Origin: Dietzia psychralcaliphila
Lineage (GTDB): Bacteria > Actinomycetota > Actinomycetes > Mycobacteriales > Mycobacteriaceae
NCBI RefSeq assembly: GCF_003096095.1
Contig: NZ_CP015453.1
Span: forward strand, 2,170,001-2,234,000
Reading direction: 5' to 3'
DNA length: 64,000 bases
The first letter of the stretch is position 1. Every line of letters begins with the position of its first letter. The notes below the pieces were generated by a model, which had not been told where the DNA came from, searched no databases, and worked only from the letters and a program-made list of their open reading frames with translations. A program made the translations under genes and the position numbers. This document shows positions 28,875-38,164 of this stretch, in pieces.

Positions 28875-29570
28875 GTGCCAGAACCCGTCCCCGCCGACAC
28901 CGAGGTCTCCGGTCCACTCGCCGGGGTCGTCACCGGAGCCCTGCGCAAGGCGATACGGAGTCAGACCGGTGTGGCGCGCACCTACGTCCGCAAGCTCCGC
29001 GAGAGCCATCCCGACGAGAGCCCCACACGGATCCGGGAGCGGCTGGACTCCCGCTTCCTGACCATGGTCACCGCGTCCGGGGCCGCGGTCGGCGCCACCG
29101 CTGCCGTCCCCGGGGTGGGCACCGTACTCGCGTTCGGCGCGATCGGTGCCGAGTCCCTCGTGTTCCTCGAAGCCACCGCGTTCTACACGTTGGCCGTCGC
29201 AGAGGTGCACGGTGTGGACGTACGGGTCGGCGAGCACGAGGAGCTCCTCGTGATGACCATCATGCTCGGCGCGTCCGGCACCGCGATCCTGTCCAACGCG
29301 GTCAGCACGAGCGGCGGGGCCTCCGTCGGCGGTTCGCTCGCCAGCAGGTCGCTGCGGATCCCCGGACTGAAGGAGGTCAACCGTCGGATGGTGTCCCGGT
29401 TCGCTCGGAAGTTCGCGGTCAAACGGGCCACCCTCGCCATGGGCAAGCTGGCCCCCGCGGGAATCGGCGCGGCGGTGGGCGGTTGGGGTAACCGCAGGCT
29501 CGGTCGGACCGTCGTGAACGCGGCCGCCACCACCTTCGGGACGCCCCCGGACAGCTGGCCCGCGTCCTGA
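28875..29570 (+). CDS. Uncharacterised membrane-associated protein
   Basis: 231 aa; I do not recognise a named family with confidence. Residues about 62-100 form a long glycine/alanine hydrophobic segment (VTASGAAVGATAAVPGVGTV), a second hydrophobic helix follows (about 100-118), and the C-terminus is rich in Arg/Lys and Gly (SRFARKFAVKRATL, GIGAAVGGWGNRRLGRT). The layout suggests one or two membrane helices with a basic tail. The GTG start has GAGGAG at good spacing. It stands alone between the lactone oxidase and kgd. A distant EcsC-like relation is possible but not shown. Confidence 0.7.
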   Translation: MPEPVPADTEVSGPLAGVVTGALRKAIRSQTGVARTYVRKLRESHPDESPTRIRERLDSRFLTMVTASGAAVGATAAVPGVGTVLAFGAIGAESLVFLEATAFYTLAVAEVHGVDVRVGEHEELLVMTIMLGASGTAILSNAVSTSGGASVGGSLASRSLRIPGLKEVNRRMVSRFARKFAVKRATLAMGKLAPAGIGAAVGGWGNRRLGRTVVNAAATTFGTPPDSWPAS

Positions 29571-29642
29571 CCTTGCGCACCTCGTGAGCCCCCGCATCCC
29601 CCTGTCAGGTGAGATCGGAAGGCCGAGAACGCGCGGAAGGTC

Positions 29643-29648
29643 TAGCCT
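29643..29648 (+). promoter_or_regulatory. Candidate -10 box for kgd
   Basis: TAGCCT about 50 bases before the kgd GTG start. The transcript would have a leader of about 44 nt that includes the AGGAAGG ribosome-binding site at roughly 29681-29687. Confidence 0.4.
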
Positions 29649-29699
29649 GGGTTCATTGCGTGTGAAACCCACCACAGATCAGGAAGGCACCACAACATC

Positions 29700-32600
29700 G
29701 TGAGCAACAACGTCTCACAGTTCGGACAGAACCAGTGGCTCGTCGACGAGATGTACGAGCGGTTCTCCAAGGACCCGTCCTCCGTGGACAAGTCCTGGCA
29801 CGAGTTCTTCGACGCGAACCCCGGGGCCGCCGCTTCTGCTGGTCGTAGTTCGTCGAACGGCTCGTCCGGCGCTCGTCCGTCTTCGGACGGGGGTGACGAG
29901 CGCGGTGGTGGGAAGAGCCGTGGTGGGAAGAACGGTGGCGAGAAGGTCCGGGGTGAGAAGACTGGCGGCAAGAAGGTCTCCGACGACAAGTCCGGAGGCG
30001 ACAATGCCACCCCCGACGCGAACACCCAGAAGACCTCGGAGCTCACCGTCGGTGACATGACCCCCGAGTCGTCGGCAGAGGACGTGGCCGCCAAGCCCTC
30101 CATCGACAGCTCCCCCGGGCGCAAGGCCCGTGGGCAGGGGGTCCCCGCACCGGTGCGGACGCCCGAGACGCGTGGCAAGCCGGATGCGGCCGCCGCGAAG
30201 CGGACGACACCCCCCGAGTACGCGCCGCCGGAAGAGCCACAGAACAAGGTCCTGCGCGGCCCGGCCAACGCCATCGTCAAGAACATGAACGCGTCGCTGA
30301 CGTTGCCCACGGCCACCTCGGTACGTGCGATTCCGGCCAAGCTGATGATCGACAACCGGGTCGTCATCAACAACCACCTCAAGCGCACGCACGGCGGCAA
30401 GATCTCCTTCACCCACCTCATCGGGTACGCCATGGTGCAGGCCATCAAGGCCTACCCCAACATGAACAACTACTACGAGGAGATCGACGGCAAGCCCAAC
30501 GTCGTCACGCCGAACGGCATCAACCTCGGTCTGGCCATCGACATGAAGACCAAGGCGGGGCGCACCCTCGTCGTGGCCGCCATCAGGAACTGCGAGAAAC
30601 TGGACTTCCGCGGCTTCCTCGACGCCTACGAGGACATCGTGTCCCGCGCCCGCGTCGGCAAGCTGACGATGGACGATTTCTCGGGCGTCACCATCTCGCT
30701 GACCAACCCCGGTGGTATCGGCACGGTCCACTCGGTACCGCGACTCACCGTGGGACAGGGCGCCATCCTGGGCGTCGGCGCGATGGAATACCCGGCCGAG
30801 TTCCAGGGTGCGAGCGACGAGCAGCTGGCCAACAACGCCATCGGCAAGATCACGACGCTCACCTCGACCTACGACCACCGGATCATCCAGGGTGCGGAGT
30901 CCGGCGAGTTCCTCCGCGAAATCCACCGTCTTCTGCTCGCTGACGAGTTCTACGACGAGATCTTCGACGTCCTCGGAATCCCCTACGAGCCGGTCCGGTG
31001 GCGTCAGGACATCACCGACCCACGCGTGGACAAGGACGCCCGCGTCCTCGAGCTCATCGCGGCCTATCGCGATCGCGGTCACCTCATGGCCGACATCGAT
31101 CCGCTGGACGGCAGGCACGCGAAGCGTCGCCGTACCTTCCACCCGGACCTCGACGTCAACTCACACGAGCTGACCCTGTGGGACCTGGACCGCAAGTTCT
31201 CCGTCGGCGGTTTCGTCGGCAAGGACAAGATGCGCCTGCGCGACGTGCTGTCCGCGCTGCGCGCGGCCTACTGCCGCAAGATCGGCATCGAGTACACCCA
31301 CATCCTCGAGAACGAACAGCGCCAGTGGATCCAGGAACGCCTCGAGGGAGTCGACGACAAGCCGACGGTCGCCGAACAGAAGTACATTCTGTCCAAGGTC
31401 AACGCCGCCGAGGCGTTCGAGACCTTCCTGCAGACCAAGTACGTGGGCCAGAAGCGCTTCTCGCTGGAGGGTGCCGAGTCCGTCATCCCCATGATGGACG
31501 CTGTGATCGACGAGGCCGCCGAGTTCGCGCTCGACGAGGTCGTGATCGGGATGCCGCACCGCGGCCGCCTCAACGTCCTGGCCAACATCGTGGGCAAGCC
31601 CTACCGGCAGATCTTCACGGAGTTCGAGGGCAACATGGATCCCTCGGCCGCGCACGGCTCGGGGGACGTCAAGTACCACCTCGGCGCCGAGGGCATCCAG
31701 TACCAGATGTTCGGCGAGAACGAGATCAAGGTCTCGCTCACCGCCAATCCGTCGCACCTCGAGGCCGTCGACCCGGTCCTGGAGGGGATCGTGCGTGCGA
31801 AGCAGGACGTCATCGACGACCCGGAGTGGCGTGCCGAGTACCCGGTCGTGCCGCTCATGCTCCACGGTGACGCGGCCTTCGCCGGCCAGGGTGTGGTCGC
31901 GGAGACTCTCAACCTCTCGCTCATCGACGGCTACCGCACCGGTGGCACCATCCACATCGTCGTCAACAACCAGATCGGGTTCACGACCGCACCCGAGGCC
32001 GGGCGGTCGAGCCAGTACTGCACCGACGTCGCCAAGATGGTCGGCGCACCGATCTTCCACGTCAACGGCGACGATCCGGAGGCGTGCGTCCGCGTCGCCC
32101 GGTTGGCGATGGACTTCCGCCAGCAGTTCAAGAAGGACGTCGTGATCGATCTCGTCTGCTACCGCCGGCGGGGACACAACGAGGCCGACGACCCGTCGAT
32201 GACGCAGCCCCGGATGTACGAGGTGATCGACGGCAAGAAGAGCGTCCGTCAGTCCTACACCGATGACCTGGTCGGTCGCGGTGACATCACGGAGAAGGAG
32301 GCGGAGAACGCCCTCCGCGACTTCCAGGGACAGCTCGAGCGGGTCTTCAACGAGGTCCGCGAGCTCGAGAAGCACCCGGTCAAGGCATCGAAGTCCATCG
32401 AACCTGATCAGCCGCTGCCCAAGCGTCTGGTCACGGCGGTGGACGAGTCGGTCATCCACTCGATCGGCGACGCTTTCGGGAACCTGCCCGAGGATTTCCA
32501 CATCCACTCGCGGGTCAAGCCGGTCTACGAGGCACGCCAGAAGATGGCCTACAACGGCAACATCGACTGGGCGTTCGCCGAGTTGTTGGCCATCGGTTCG

Positions 32601-33599
32601 CTGGTCCAGGAGGGCCGGACGGTCCGACTCGCCGGCCAGGACTCCCAGCGTGGAACGTTCACACAGCGGCACGTCGTGGTGGTCGACAAGTCGACCTCCG
32701 AGCCCTATTCGCCGCTCCAGAACCTGGAGAACGCCGAGGGGCGCTTCGAGGTCTGGAACTCCGCGCTCACCGAGTACGCCGGCGTCGGGTTCGAGTACGG
32801 CTACTCGGTCGGCGACCCCGAGGCGTTGGTGATGTGGGAGGCGCAGTTCGGCGACTTCGTCAACGGCGCCCAGACCATCATCGACGAGTACATCTCCTCG
32901 GGTGAGGCCAAGTGGGGACAGAAGTCCTCGGTCACCCTGCTCCTGCCGCACGGCCACGAGGGCATGGGTCCCGACCACACCTCCGGGCGTATGGAGCGGT
33001 TCCTGCAGCTCTGTGCCGAGGGCTCGATGACCGTCGCTCAGCCGTCGACCCCGGCGAACTACTTCCACCTCATGCGTCGCCATGCCACCGACGGGATCAA
33101 GCGCCCCCAGATCGTCTTCACCCCCAAGTCGATGCTGCGCAACAAGAAGGCCGTCAGCGCCCTCGCGGACTTCACCACCGGGAAGTTCCGCTCGGTCCTC
33201 GACGATCCCACCTTCGTCGACGGCGGTAAGGACCCGGGCAAGGTCAAGACCATGCTGATGGTCTCCGGCAAGCTCTACTACGAGCTCGCCGCACGTCAGG
33301 AGAAGGAAGGTCACGACGACTTCGCGATCGTTCGGCTCGAGCAGATCCACCCGATTCCGTTCCGTCGCCTGCGCGAGGCCCTCGGGCACTACCCGAACCT
33401 CACCGAGGTCCGGTGGGTGCAGGAGGAGCCGGCCAACCAGGGGGCGTGGAGCTTCCTGGCCCTCAACCTCCCGGAGGTCATCCCGGAGTTCCCGCGGCTC
33501 AAGCGGGTCTCGCGCCGGGCCATGGCGGCCACGTCGACCGGTCTGAGCAAGGTCCACGCCGTCGAGCAGAAGGCGCTCGTGGACGAGGCCTTCTCATGA
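29700..33599 (+). CDS. kgd: Multifunctional 2-oxoglutarate metabolism enzyme (E1o with fused E2 core)
   Basis: 1299 aa; catalyses the decarboxylase/dehydrogenase (E1) step on 2-oxoglutarate in the TCA cycle and has an acyltransferase-like core. In order: N-terminal recruitment segment (1-40, [25 protein letters not shown] in part); a Lys/Gly/Glu-rich linker (about 45-175); an E2-type catalytic core without lipoyl domain (about 185-410) ending in [13 protein letters not shown] (about 390-402); and the ThDP-dependent E1 part with [20 protein letters not shown] and [10 protein letters not shown]. This is the mycobacterial/corynebacterial Kgd/OdhA architecture, which in those organisms is regulated by GarA/OdhI. 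GTG start with AGGAAGG upstream. Confidence 0.97.
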   Translation: MSNNVSQFGQNQWLVDEMYERFSKDPSSVDKSWHEFFDANPGAAASAGRSSSNGSSGARPSSDGGDERGGGKSRGGKNGGEKVRGEKTGGKKVSDDKSGGDNATPDANTQKTSELTVGDMTPESSAEDVAAKPSIDSSPGRKARGQGVPAPVRTPETRGKPDAAAAKRTTPPEYAPPEEPQNKVLRGPANAIVKNMNASLTLPTATSVRAIPAKLMIDNRVVINNHLKRTHGGKISFTHLIGYAMVQAIKAYPNMNNYYEEIDGKPNVVTPNGINLGLAIDMKTKAGRTLVVAAIRNCEKLDFRGFLDAYEDIVSRARVGKLTMDDFSGVTISLTNPGGIGTVHSVPRLTVGQGAILGVGAMEYPAEFQGASDEQLANNAIGKITTLTSTYDHRIIQGAESGEFLREIHRLLLADEFYDEIFDVLGIPYEPVRWRQDITDPRVDKDARVLELIAAYRDRGHLMADIDPLDGRHAKRRRTFHPDLDVNSHELTLWDLDRKFSVGGFVGKDKMRLRDVLSALRAAYCRKIGIEYTHILENEQRQWIQERLEGVDDKPTVAEQKYILSKVNAAEAFETFLQTKYVGQKRFSLEGAESVIPMMDAVIDEAAEFALDEVVIGMPHRGRLNVLANIVGKPYRQIFTEFEGNMDPSAAHGSGDVKYHLGAEGIQYQMFGENEIKVSLTANPSHLEAVDPVLEGIVRAKQDVIDDPEWRAEYPVVPLMLHGDAAFAGQGVVAETLNLSLIDGYRTGGTIHIVVNNQIGFTTAPEAGRSSQYCTDVAKMVGAPIFHVNGDDPEACVRVARLAMDFRQQFKKDVVIDLVCYRRRGHNEADDPSMTQPRMYEVIDGKKSVRQSYTDDLVGRGDITEKEAENALRDFQGQLERVFNEVRELEKHPVKASKSIEPDQPLPKRLVTAVDESVIHSIGDAFGNLPEDFHIHSRVKPVYEARQKMAYNGNIDWAFAELLAIGSLVQEGRTVRLAGQDSQRGTFTQRHVVVVDKSTSEPYSPLQNLENAEGRFEVWNSALTEYAGVGFEYGYSVGDPEALVMWEAQFGDFVNGAQTIIDEYISSGEAKWGQKSSVTLLLPHGHEGMGPDHTSGRMERFLQLCAEGSMTVAQPSTPANYFHLMRRHATDGIKRPQIVFTPKSMLRNKKAVSALADFTTGKFRSVLDDPTFVDGGKDPGKVKTMLMVSGKLYYELAARQEKEGHDDFAIVRLEQIHPIPFRRLREALGHYPNLTEVRWVQEEPANQGAWSFLALNLPEVIPEFPRLKRVSRRAMAATSTGLSKVHAVEQKALVDEAFS

Positions 33600-33680
33600 T
33601 CACGCGCACGGGCTAGCCCCCGGGACCGTCGCCGAACCACCGGCGCCGATCCGATCCGCCGAATCCGCTACCCCGCCGCT

Positions 33681-33711
33681 GGATCCGCTACCCGATACGG
33701 GTAAGGGATCC
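33681..33711. terminator. Hairpin terminator after kgd
   Basis: Left arm 33681-33694 (GGATCCGCTACCCG), loop ATA, right arm 33698-33711; 12 of 14 positions pair. It is framed by a wider inverted repeat GAATCCGCTAC (33661-33671) / GTAGCGGATTC (33721-33731), so two nested structures are possible. It is the only good terminator candidate between kgd and the convergent lipoprotein gene. Confidence 0.75.
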
Positions 33712-33733
33712 GGCCCGGGAGTAGCGGATTCGT

Positions 33734-33827
33734 GCGTCAGGGCCCAGGGCGTGCGTCAGGGCCCACTACGTGCGCAGGGCCCAGTACGTGCGTCAGGACT
33801 CGGTACCGGCGTCGGGGCTCAGTAGTC
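33734..33827. repeat. Five 19-bp tandem repeats that include the lipoprotein-gene stop codon
   Basis: Copies begin at 33734, 33753, 33772 (one base shorter), 33790 and 33809. The typical unit is GCGTCAGGGCCCACTACGT. The last copy (33809-33827) carries the stop codon of the minus-strand OpuAC-like gene at 33819-33821; the other copies lie downstream of that gene, between it and the kgd terminator. Confidence 0.85.
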
Positions 33828-34733
33828 GTGCGAGTCGAGCCAGTAGTTGGCGAGGTCGATCGGGGTGGCGGTACCGAACTCCACCCCCAGCAGGAGTTCC
33901 CGCACGTCCTCGGTGGTCAGCTCTCCACTGATCCGGTTGACCAGGGCGAGTTGGTCCTCCGAGAGAGAGCCCTTCCGGAACACCGGGACGAGGTGTTGGG
34001 ACAGGATGGCGTCCTCGTCGTCGTCCAACGGCACCATGTCCTCGGGGTCCAGGACCGGGTCACTCGACTGGACCAGCCCCACGCCGATCTGTCCCGCCCG
34101 CAGCGCCTCGAACACCGCGCGCGGGTTCGGGCCCAGCGCCACCCTCCGCCCGAACCCGCAGTCGTACGTTCCACCCACCGCGGTGGCGAGTTCGCGGTCC
34201 GTGAGCGCCTCCTGGCGTGCGCCCAGGGTGAACTCCCCGCAGCGCCCGGCGAGGTCGGACATCGTCCGCAGTCCGTTCGTCTCCGAGGTGTGGCGGGTCA
34301 CCACGTAGACGGGGGCGTCCTCGGCGGGGGCCGGGTCGGCTGCGGTCACACCCTCGGGCAGGGCCGCCATCATCGCGGCGTACACCTCGTCCGCCTCGAC
34401 CACCGTGGAGCCGGGATCGAAGGCCCTGAGCAGCTCCCCCGTGAACCCGAGGGTGAAGGTGGCGTCCCCGGAGGTCACCGACTCGACGACCTCTGCCTGG
34501 CTCCCCGACTGCGGACGTGCCGTGACCCGGGAACCCGATCTCAACAGAGCATTGCCGTAGATGTGCCCGACGATCTCGGCCTCGCCGAAGGAGGCGGTCT
34601 CGATCACCACGACCGGATCGGACTCGTGAGCGGGGACGATCGTCGACTGCGCCTGGCATCCGCTCAGTCCCACCACCGCGGCCCCGGCCATCGCCAGCGC
34701 CCGCACCCCGACCCGCTCCCCCGTCCGCCGCAC
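33819..34733 (-). CDS. OpuAC-type substrate-binding lipoprotein (glycine betaine/osmoprotectant class)
   Basis: 304 aa. A signal peptide ends in the lipobox LSGC (Cys about 26), so the protein should be lipid-anchored outside the membrane. The mature part matches the OpuAC/OsmF periplasmic-binding fold: IETASFGEAEIVGHIYGNAL, then FTLGFTGELL and LGARQEAL. Such proteins normally feed betaine or choline to an ABC permease, but no permease or ATPase gene is next to it. It is divergent from corA. Ligand unknown. Confidence 0.82.
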   Translation of the reverse strand: MRRTGERVGVRALAMAGAAVVGLSGCQAQSTIVPAHESDPVVVIETASFGEAEIVGHIYGNALLRSGSRVTARPQSGSQAEVVESVTSGDATFTLGFTGELLRAFDPGSTVVEADEVYAAMMAALPEGVTAADPAPAEDAPVYVVTRHTSETNGLRTMSDLAGRCGEFTLGARQEALTDRELATAVGGTYDCGFGRRVALGPNPRAVFEALRAGQIGVGLVQSSDPVLDPEDMVPLDDDEDAILSQHLVPVFRKGSLSEDQLALVNRISGELTTEDVRELLLGVEFGTATPIDLANYWLDSHDY

Positions 34734-34758
34734 CCGTCCACGCCCTCTCTCGCCACGT

Positions 34759-34776
34759 GCGCACGCGATCGTGCGC
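34759..34776. promoter_or_regulatory. Palindrome between divergent lipoprotein and corA genes
   Basis: GCGCACG-CGAT-CGTGCGC, a perfect 7-bp inverted repeat in the 136-bp space between the two divergent starts. It could be an operator for a dimeric regulator. No regulator gene is adjacent. Confidence 0.35.
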
Positions 34777-34869
34777 CACCTGCCCGTCAGTCTCCCAGCA
34801 GAACCGTATCGGCGTCACGTCGAGGCCCGGCGCCGGATACTGTCGAGCAGACGAGCGAGGGGAGCGCCG

Positions 34870-35943
34870 GTGCCGAGTATCCGAGGACGGCGGGGTGGTG
34901 CGGCGGTGTCCACGACCCCGCCCTCCCGGTTGAACGTCCCCACCGAACGCGCGGTGGTCGACTGTGGTGTCTACGTCGACGGCGTGCGCGAGCGGGGACG
35001 GTTCACCCATCAGGCGGCGATCCGACACGTGCGGGAGACCGGGCGGGGGTTCGTGTGGATCGGCCTCCACTCCCCTGACCCGCACCAGATGGAGGCGCTC
35101 TCGCGGGAGTTCGGGCTCCACGAGCTCATCACAGAGGATGCGACGATCGGTCGGCAGCGGCCCAAGTTGGAGGCGTACGACGACTCCCTGGTTCTGAACA
35201 TGTCGACGGTCAGCTACCTCGAGCACGAGTCGATCACCGAGGCCAGCGACATCGTGTCCACCGGTGAGGTCATGGTGGTCCTGGGCCGGGACTTCGTGGT
35301 GACCGTCCGACACGGTGACTTCACAGGTCTCGCCGGGATCCGGGCGGAACTCGAGAGCGCACCCGAGAGGCTCGTACACGGGCCCGCGACGGTCATGCAC
35401 GCCGTGGCCGACCGGGTGGTGGACAGCTACCTCGAGGTCGCCGAGGGGATGAGTCGGGACGTCGACGAGCTGGAGACCGCGGTTTTCGCCCCCCGCTCCC
35501 CGGTCGACATCGAACAGATCTACTTCCTCAAGCGTGAGCTCCTCGAACTCAAGCACGACATCGCTCCCCTCGCCCTTCCGCTGCGACGCCTGTCGGTCGA
35601 GCACCTGGACCTGATCCCCGCCGAGATCCGGCACTACTTCCGGGACGTCCACGACCACCACACACAGGTCGCCGCCGAGGTCACGACCCTGGACGAGCAG
35701 ATCACCTCGCTGGTCAACGCGGCCGTGGCGATAATCGGGGTGCAGCAGAACACCGACATGCGGCGGATCTCCGCGTGGGTGGCGATCGCCGTCGTACCCA
35801 CGATGATCGCGGGGATCTACGGTATGAACTTCGCCAACATGCCCGAACTACGGTTCAAGTACGGCTACTACCTGGTCCTCGGGTTCATGGTCGCGGCGTG
35901 TACGGCTCTGTTCCTGCTCTTCCGCAAGAACCGCTGGCTGTAG
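34870..35943 (+). CDS. corA: CorA-family magnesium/cobalt transporter
   Basis: 357 aa from the GTG at 34870, which has GGGGAG upstream; the open frame continues further up but without a family-like N-terminus. A long soluble domain with coiled helices is followed by two membrane helices at the C-terminus. The signature YGMNF (GMN motif, about 317-321) lies at the end of the first, and the tail is the basic FRKNRWL. Functional CorA channels are pentamers that admit Mg2+ or Co2+. Its stop abuts the stop of the convergent SUFU gene with no gap. Confidence 0.93.
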   Translation: MPSIRGRRGGAAVSTTPPSRLNVPTERAVVDCGVYVDGVRERGRFTHQAAIRHVRETGRGFVWIGLHSPDPHQMEALSREFGLHELITEDATIGRQRPKLEAYDDSLVLNMSTVSYLEHESITEASDIVSTGEVMVVLGRDFVVTVRHGDFTGLAGIRAELESAPERLVHGPATVMHAVADRVVDSYLEVAEGMSRDVDELETAVFAPRSPVDIEQIYFLKRELLELKHDIAPLALPLRRLSVEHLDLIPAEIRHYFRDVHDHHTQVAAEVTTLDEQITSLVNAAVAIIGVQQNTDMRRISAWVAIAVVPTMIAGIYGMNFANMPELRFKYGYYLVLGFMVAACTALFLLFRKNRWL

Positions 35944-36549
35944 TCAGCGGGTGAGGCCCGGGTTCACCGCCCGGCGCGCCGGATCGGTCACATCGATCCC
36001 CGCCTCAGCCCACGCGTCCTCGAGTTCCCCCGCTCCCTTGAGCCGGACCCACGCGGCCTCGGTGTGCGTCACCGGGACCGCCCGGAATATCCGCACCGGC
36101 GCGGCCTCGCCGCCCAACTCGACGTCGGGGATCTCGGGTTCGCGGAGCACGACCGCGGTGAACGTCGCGCCCGGCCACAGTGGCTCGCCGAGGTCGATGA
36201 GTGCACCTTCCGACAGCACCAGGCCCTCGACAGCAGGGGCTGCGGCCAGGACGGCCAGCGCGCGGACGAGCCCGTCCACCCCGCCCTGCAGCACCAGGGA
36301 CAGCTCGGCCCGCGGCGCGGTCGGGTCGGGGACGAGCGCGGAGGGGTCGCCCATCGGGTCGGCCGAACACCCGAGCGAGGCGTAGCGGACGAGGCCCGAC
36401 TCGATGTCCACGAACCGCAGTATCCGGATCGGCGCCGCGCCCAGGAAGGTCACCGACGCCTCCTGCGGCTCGGGGCCGAGATGCGTGATCAGGTGCTCGC
36501 GGACAGCGGTCAGGACGGACGCCGAACCGGACGGACCGCCCGGGAGCAT
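35944..36549 (-). CDS. Suppressor-of-fused (SUFU) domain protein
   Basis: 201 aa. The second half (WPGATFTAVVLREPEIP, then RIFRAVPVTHTEAAWV and LEDAWAEAGIDV) matches the SUFU-domain pattern seen in bacterial proteins of this family; the bacterial role is unknown. Start ATG overlaps the stop of the upstream stress-type gene by one base (TGATG), so both are made from one mRNA. Several members occur as immunity-like or stress-linked proteins, but nothing nearby looks like a toxin. Confidence 0.75.
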   Translation of the reverse strand: MLPGGPSGSASVLTAVREHLITHLGPEPQEASVTFLGAAPIRILRFVDIESGLVRYASLGCSADPMGDPSALVPDPTAPRAELSLVLQGGVDGLVRALAVLAAAPAVEGLVLSEGALIDLGEPLWPGATFTAVVLREPEIPDVELGGEAAPVRIFRAVPVTHTEAAWVRLKGAGELEDAWAEAGIDVTDPARRAVNPGLTR

Positions 36550-37055
36550 CACTTGAGGCCGAGGCGTGCGAGTTCGTCGCGGACCTTCTCGGCGTTCGCG
36601 GGCTCGCACAGGATGTCGTACCGCCCGGCGACCAACTGCGAGGTCGACGCGAAGTCGCGCTTGCCGCGGGTCGCCGCGTAGGACAGGGAGGCGGACACCA
36701 CACCGAACACCGAACCACCGACGAGGCCGGTGAGGACGACCCCCCACATCGGTTGGGTGAAGATCCCGAGGAGCAGGCCCACGAAGAGACCGAGCCACGC
36801 GCCGGTGGCCAGTCCCCCGAGCAGCACCTTGGGCCAGGTCAGTCGCCCGGTGACGCGTTCCACCTGCATGAGGTCCACTCCCACGATGGTCACCTCGTGG
36901 ACGGGGAACTCCTCGTCCGCGAGGTGGTCCACGGCCGCCTGGGCCTGGGCGTAGGTGGGGTAGGAACCGACGACCCAGCCGGTGGGTGGCGTGGGTAGTC
37001 CGGGCGTCTGGCCCCGTCCTCGCCGACCCGTTGTCGGGGACACCGGAGTGGTCAT
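36549..37055 (-). CDS. Membrane protein with general-stress (YflT/GSP17M-like) domain (Rv1234-like)
   Basis: 168 aa from the ATG at 37055 (TGATG overlap with the lyase stop). An N-terminal domain of about 65 residues starts VVGSYPTYAQAQAAVDHLAD, typical of heat-induced stress protein 17M / YflT domains. Two hydrophobic segments follow (about 78-125, GAWLGLFVGLLLGIF and VVLTGLVGGSVFGVV), then a soluble tail ending DELARLGLK. The gene order (stress-type protein near the MgtE-like gene) matches M. tuberculosis Rv1234-Rv1232c. Function unknown. Confidence 0.8.
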   Translation of the reverse strand: MTTPVSPTTGRRGRGQTPGLPTPPTGWVVGSYPTYAQAQAAVDHLADEEFPVHEVTIVGVDLMQVERVTGRLTWPKVLLGGLATGAWLGLFVGLLLGIFTQPMWGVVLTGLVGGSVFGVVSASLSYAATRGKRDFASTSQLVAGRYDILCEPANAEKVRDELARLGLK

Positions 37056-38095
37056 CAACTCAGTCCTTCCGTCGCCGACCCGTTCGGATCGGTCTCGCGG
37101 GAATCCGACACCGTCATCCCTGCCGCCCGGCCCCGTGCGGAGACCACCAACGCCATCTTACGGCTGGCCTCGTCGAGCATCTCGTCCCCGAACATCACCG
37201 CACCCCGGGCCCCACCCTCCGCGGACGTCGAGTGCGCGTAGGCGGCGAGGATCCCTTCGGCCTTGTCGAACTCGTCCTGACGCGGGCTGAACACCTCGTT
37301 CCCCGCGTCCACCTGAGCGGGATGCAGGACCCACTTGCCGTCGAAGCCCAGAGCCGCGGTGCGGGCCGCCGCGCGGCGGAAACCCTCCTCGTCGCGCACC
37401 TTGAGGAACGGCCCGTCGATCGCCTGGAGCCCGTGCGCCCGGGCCGCGACGAGGATGCTCAGCAGTATGTGGTGGTAGGCATCGCCCGGCGTGTACCCCT
37501 CGGGCTGTTCCCCCACGGTGAGCGTGCGCATGCCGATCGAGGCCATGAAGTCCGCGGGACCGAACACCAGCGTGAGTACGCGGGCACTCGCGGTGGCGAT
37601 CTCGTCGATGTTGGTGAGCCCGAGCGCGTCCTCGATCTGTGGCTCGATACCTATGTGCCCGACCGGCAGACCCGCCGCCTTCTCCACCTGGGTCAGCACG
37701 AGGTCCAGTGCCCGGACCTCCGCGCCCGACCTCGCCTTGGGCAGGAGTAGGGCGTCGACGTGTCCACCGGCACGGCCGATCACCTCGGTGACGTCGCGGA
37801 CCGTGTACTCGGTGTCCCACGCGTTGACCCTGACGACCACCGTCGGCGCGACGAAGGCGCCGGTGGAGAGCGCCTCGACGACGTTCTCGCGCGCCTGCTC
37901 CTTGGCCGGCCCCGCCACCGCGTCCTCGAGGTCGAGGAACACCTCGTCCACCGGCAGGCCGCGGGCCTTGTCGATCATCTTGACGCTGCTTCCGGGGACG
38001 GCGAGGACGGTGCGCCGGGGACGCGACCGGAGCTCTGCGATCGTCGCCGCCGCGGAGTCCGACGGTGCGGGTTCCGTGTGCGTGGCGGGGGTCAT
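37055..38095 (-). CDS. HpcH/HpaI aldolase / CitE-like CoA-ester lyase
   Basis: 346 aa from the ATG at 38095. A TIM-barrel lyase of the CitE / malyl-CoA / citramalyl-CoA lyase family: RTVLAVPGSSVKMIDKARGL, VFLDLEDAVAGPAKEQAR (metal and substrate residues), VRVNAWDTEY, LLPKARSG and KWVLHPAQVDAGNEVFSP. Stand-alone CitE-like proteins in actinobacteria cleave beta-hydroxyacyl-CoA esters such as malyl- or citramalyl-CoA; the exact substrate is open. It is the first gene of a unit with the stress-type protein and SUFU genes, and divergent from the MgtE-like gene. Confidence 0.87.
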   Translation of the reverse strand: MTPATHTEPAPSDSAAATIAELRSRPRRTVLAVPGSSVKMIDKARGLPVDEVFLDLEDAVAGPAKEQARENVVEALSTGAFVAPTVVVRVNAWDTEYTVRDVTEVIGRAGGHVDALLLPKARSGAEVRALDLVLTQVEKAAGLPVGHIGIEPQIEDALGLTNIDEIATASARVLTLVFGPADFMASIGMRTLTVGEQPEGYTPGDAYHHILLSILVAARAHGLQAIDGPFLKVRDEEGFRRAAARTAALGFDGKWVLHPAQVDAGNEVFSPRQDEFDKAEGILAAYAHSTSAEGGARGAVMFGDEMLDEASRKMALVVSARGRAAGMTVSDSRETDPNGSATEGLS

Positions 38096-38151
38096 CTGCG
38101 GGCACTCCCTCCGGTCCGGTGCGGGCACGGCGCGATCCGCCGCCCGGTGAC

Positions 38152-38157
38152 TAACCT
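38152..38157 (+). promoter_or_regulatory. -10 box of a probable leaderless promoter for the MgtE-like gene
   Basis: TAACCT, seven bases before the ATG at 38165, with no Shine-Dalgarno sequence in the gap. Confidence 0.55.
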
Positions 38158-38164
38158 GGTCCGC

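Noticed and set aside
31161-33557. A 798-codon open frame antisense to kgd
   Set aside because: High GC lengthens chance frames on the opposite strand of conserved genes. The kgd frame carries all the domain motifs; the antisense protein shows only Asp/Arg/Leu/Val low-complexity composition.
33734-33827. CRISPR-like direct repeats after kgd
   Set aside because: The 19-bp units are directly adjacent without unique spacers, so this is a minisatellite.
34771-34869. Longer N-terminus for CorA
   Set aside because: No ribosome-binding site and no similarity to CorA; the GTG at 34870 has GGGGAG upstream.
34734-34869. Mg2+ riboswitch (M-box or ykoK type) before corA
   Set aside because: The space is only 136 bp and shows a simple palindrome, without the helices expected for an M-box.
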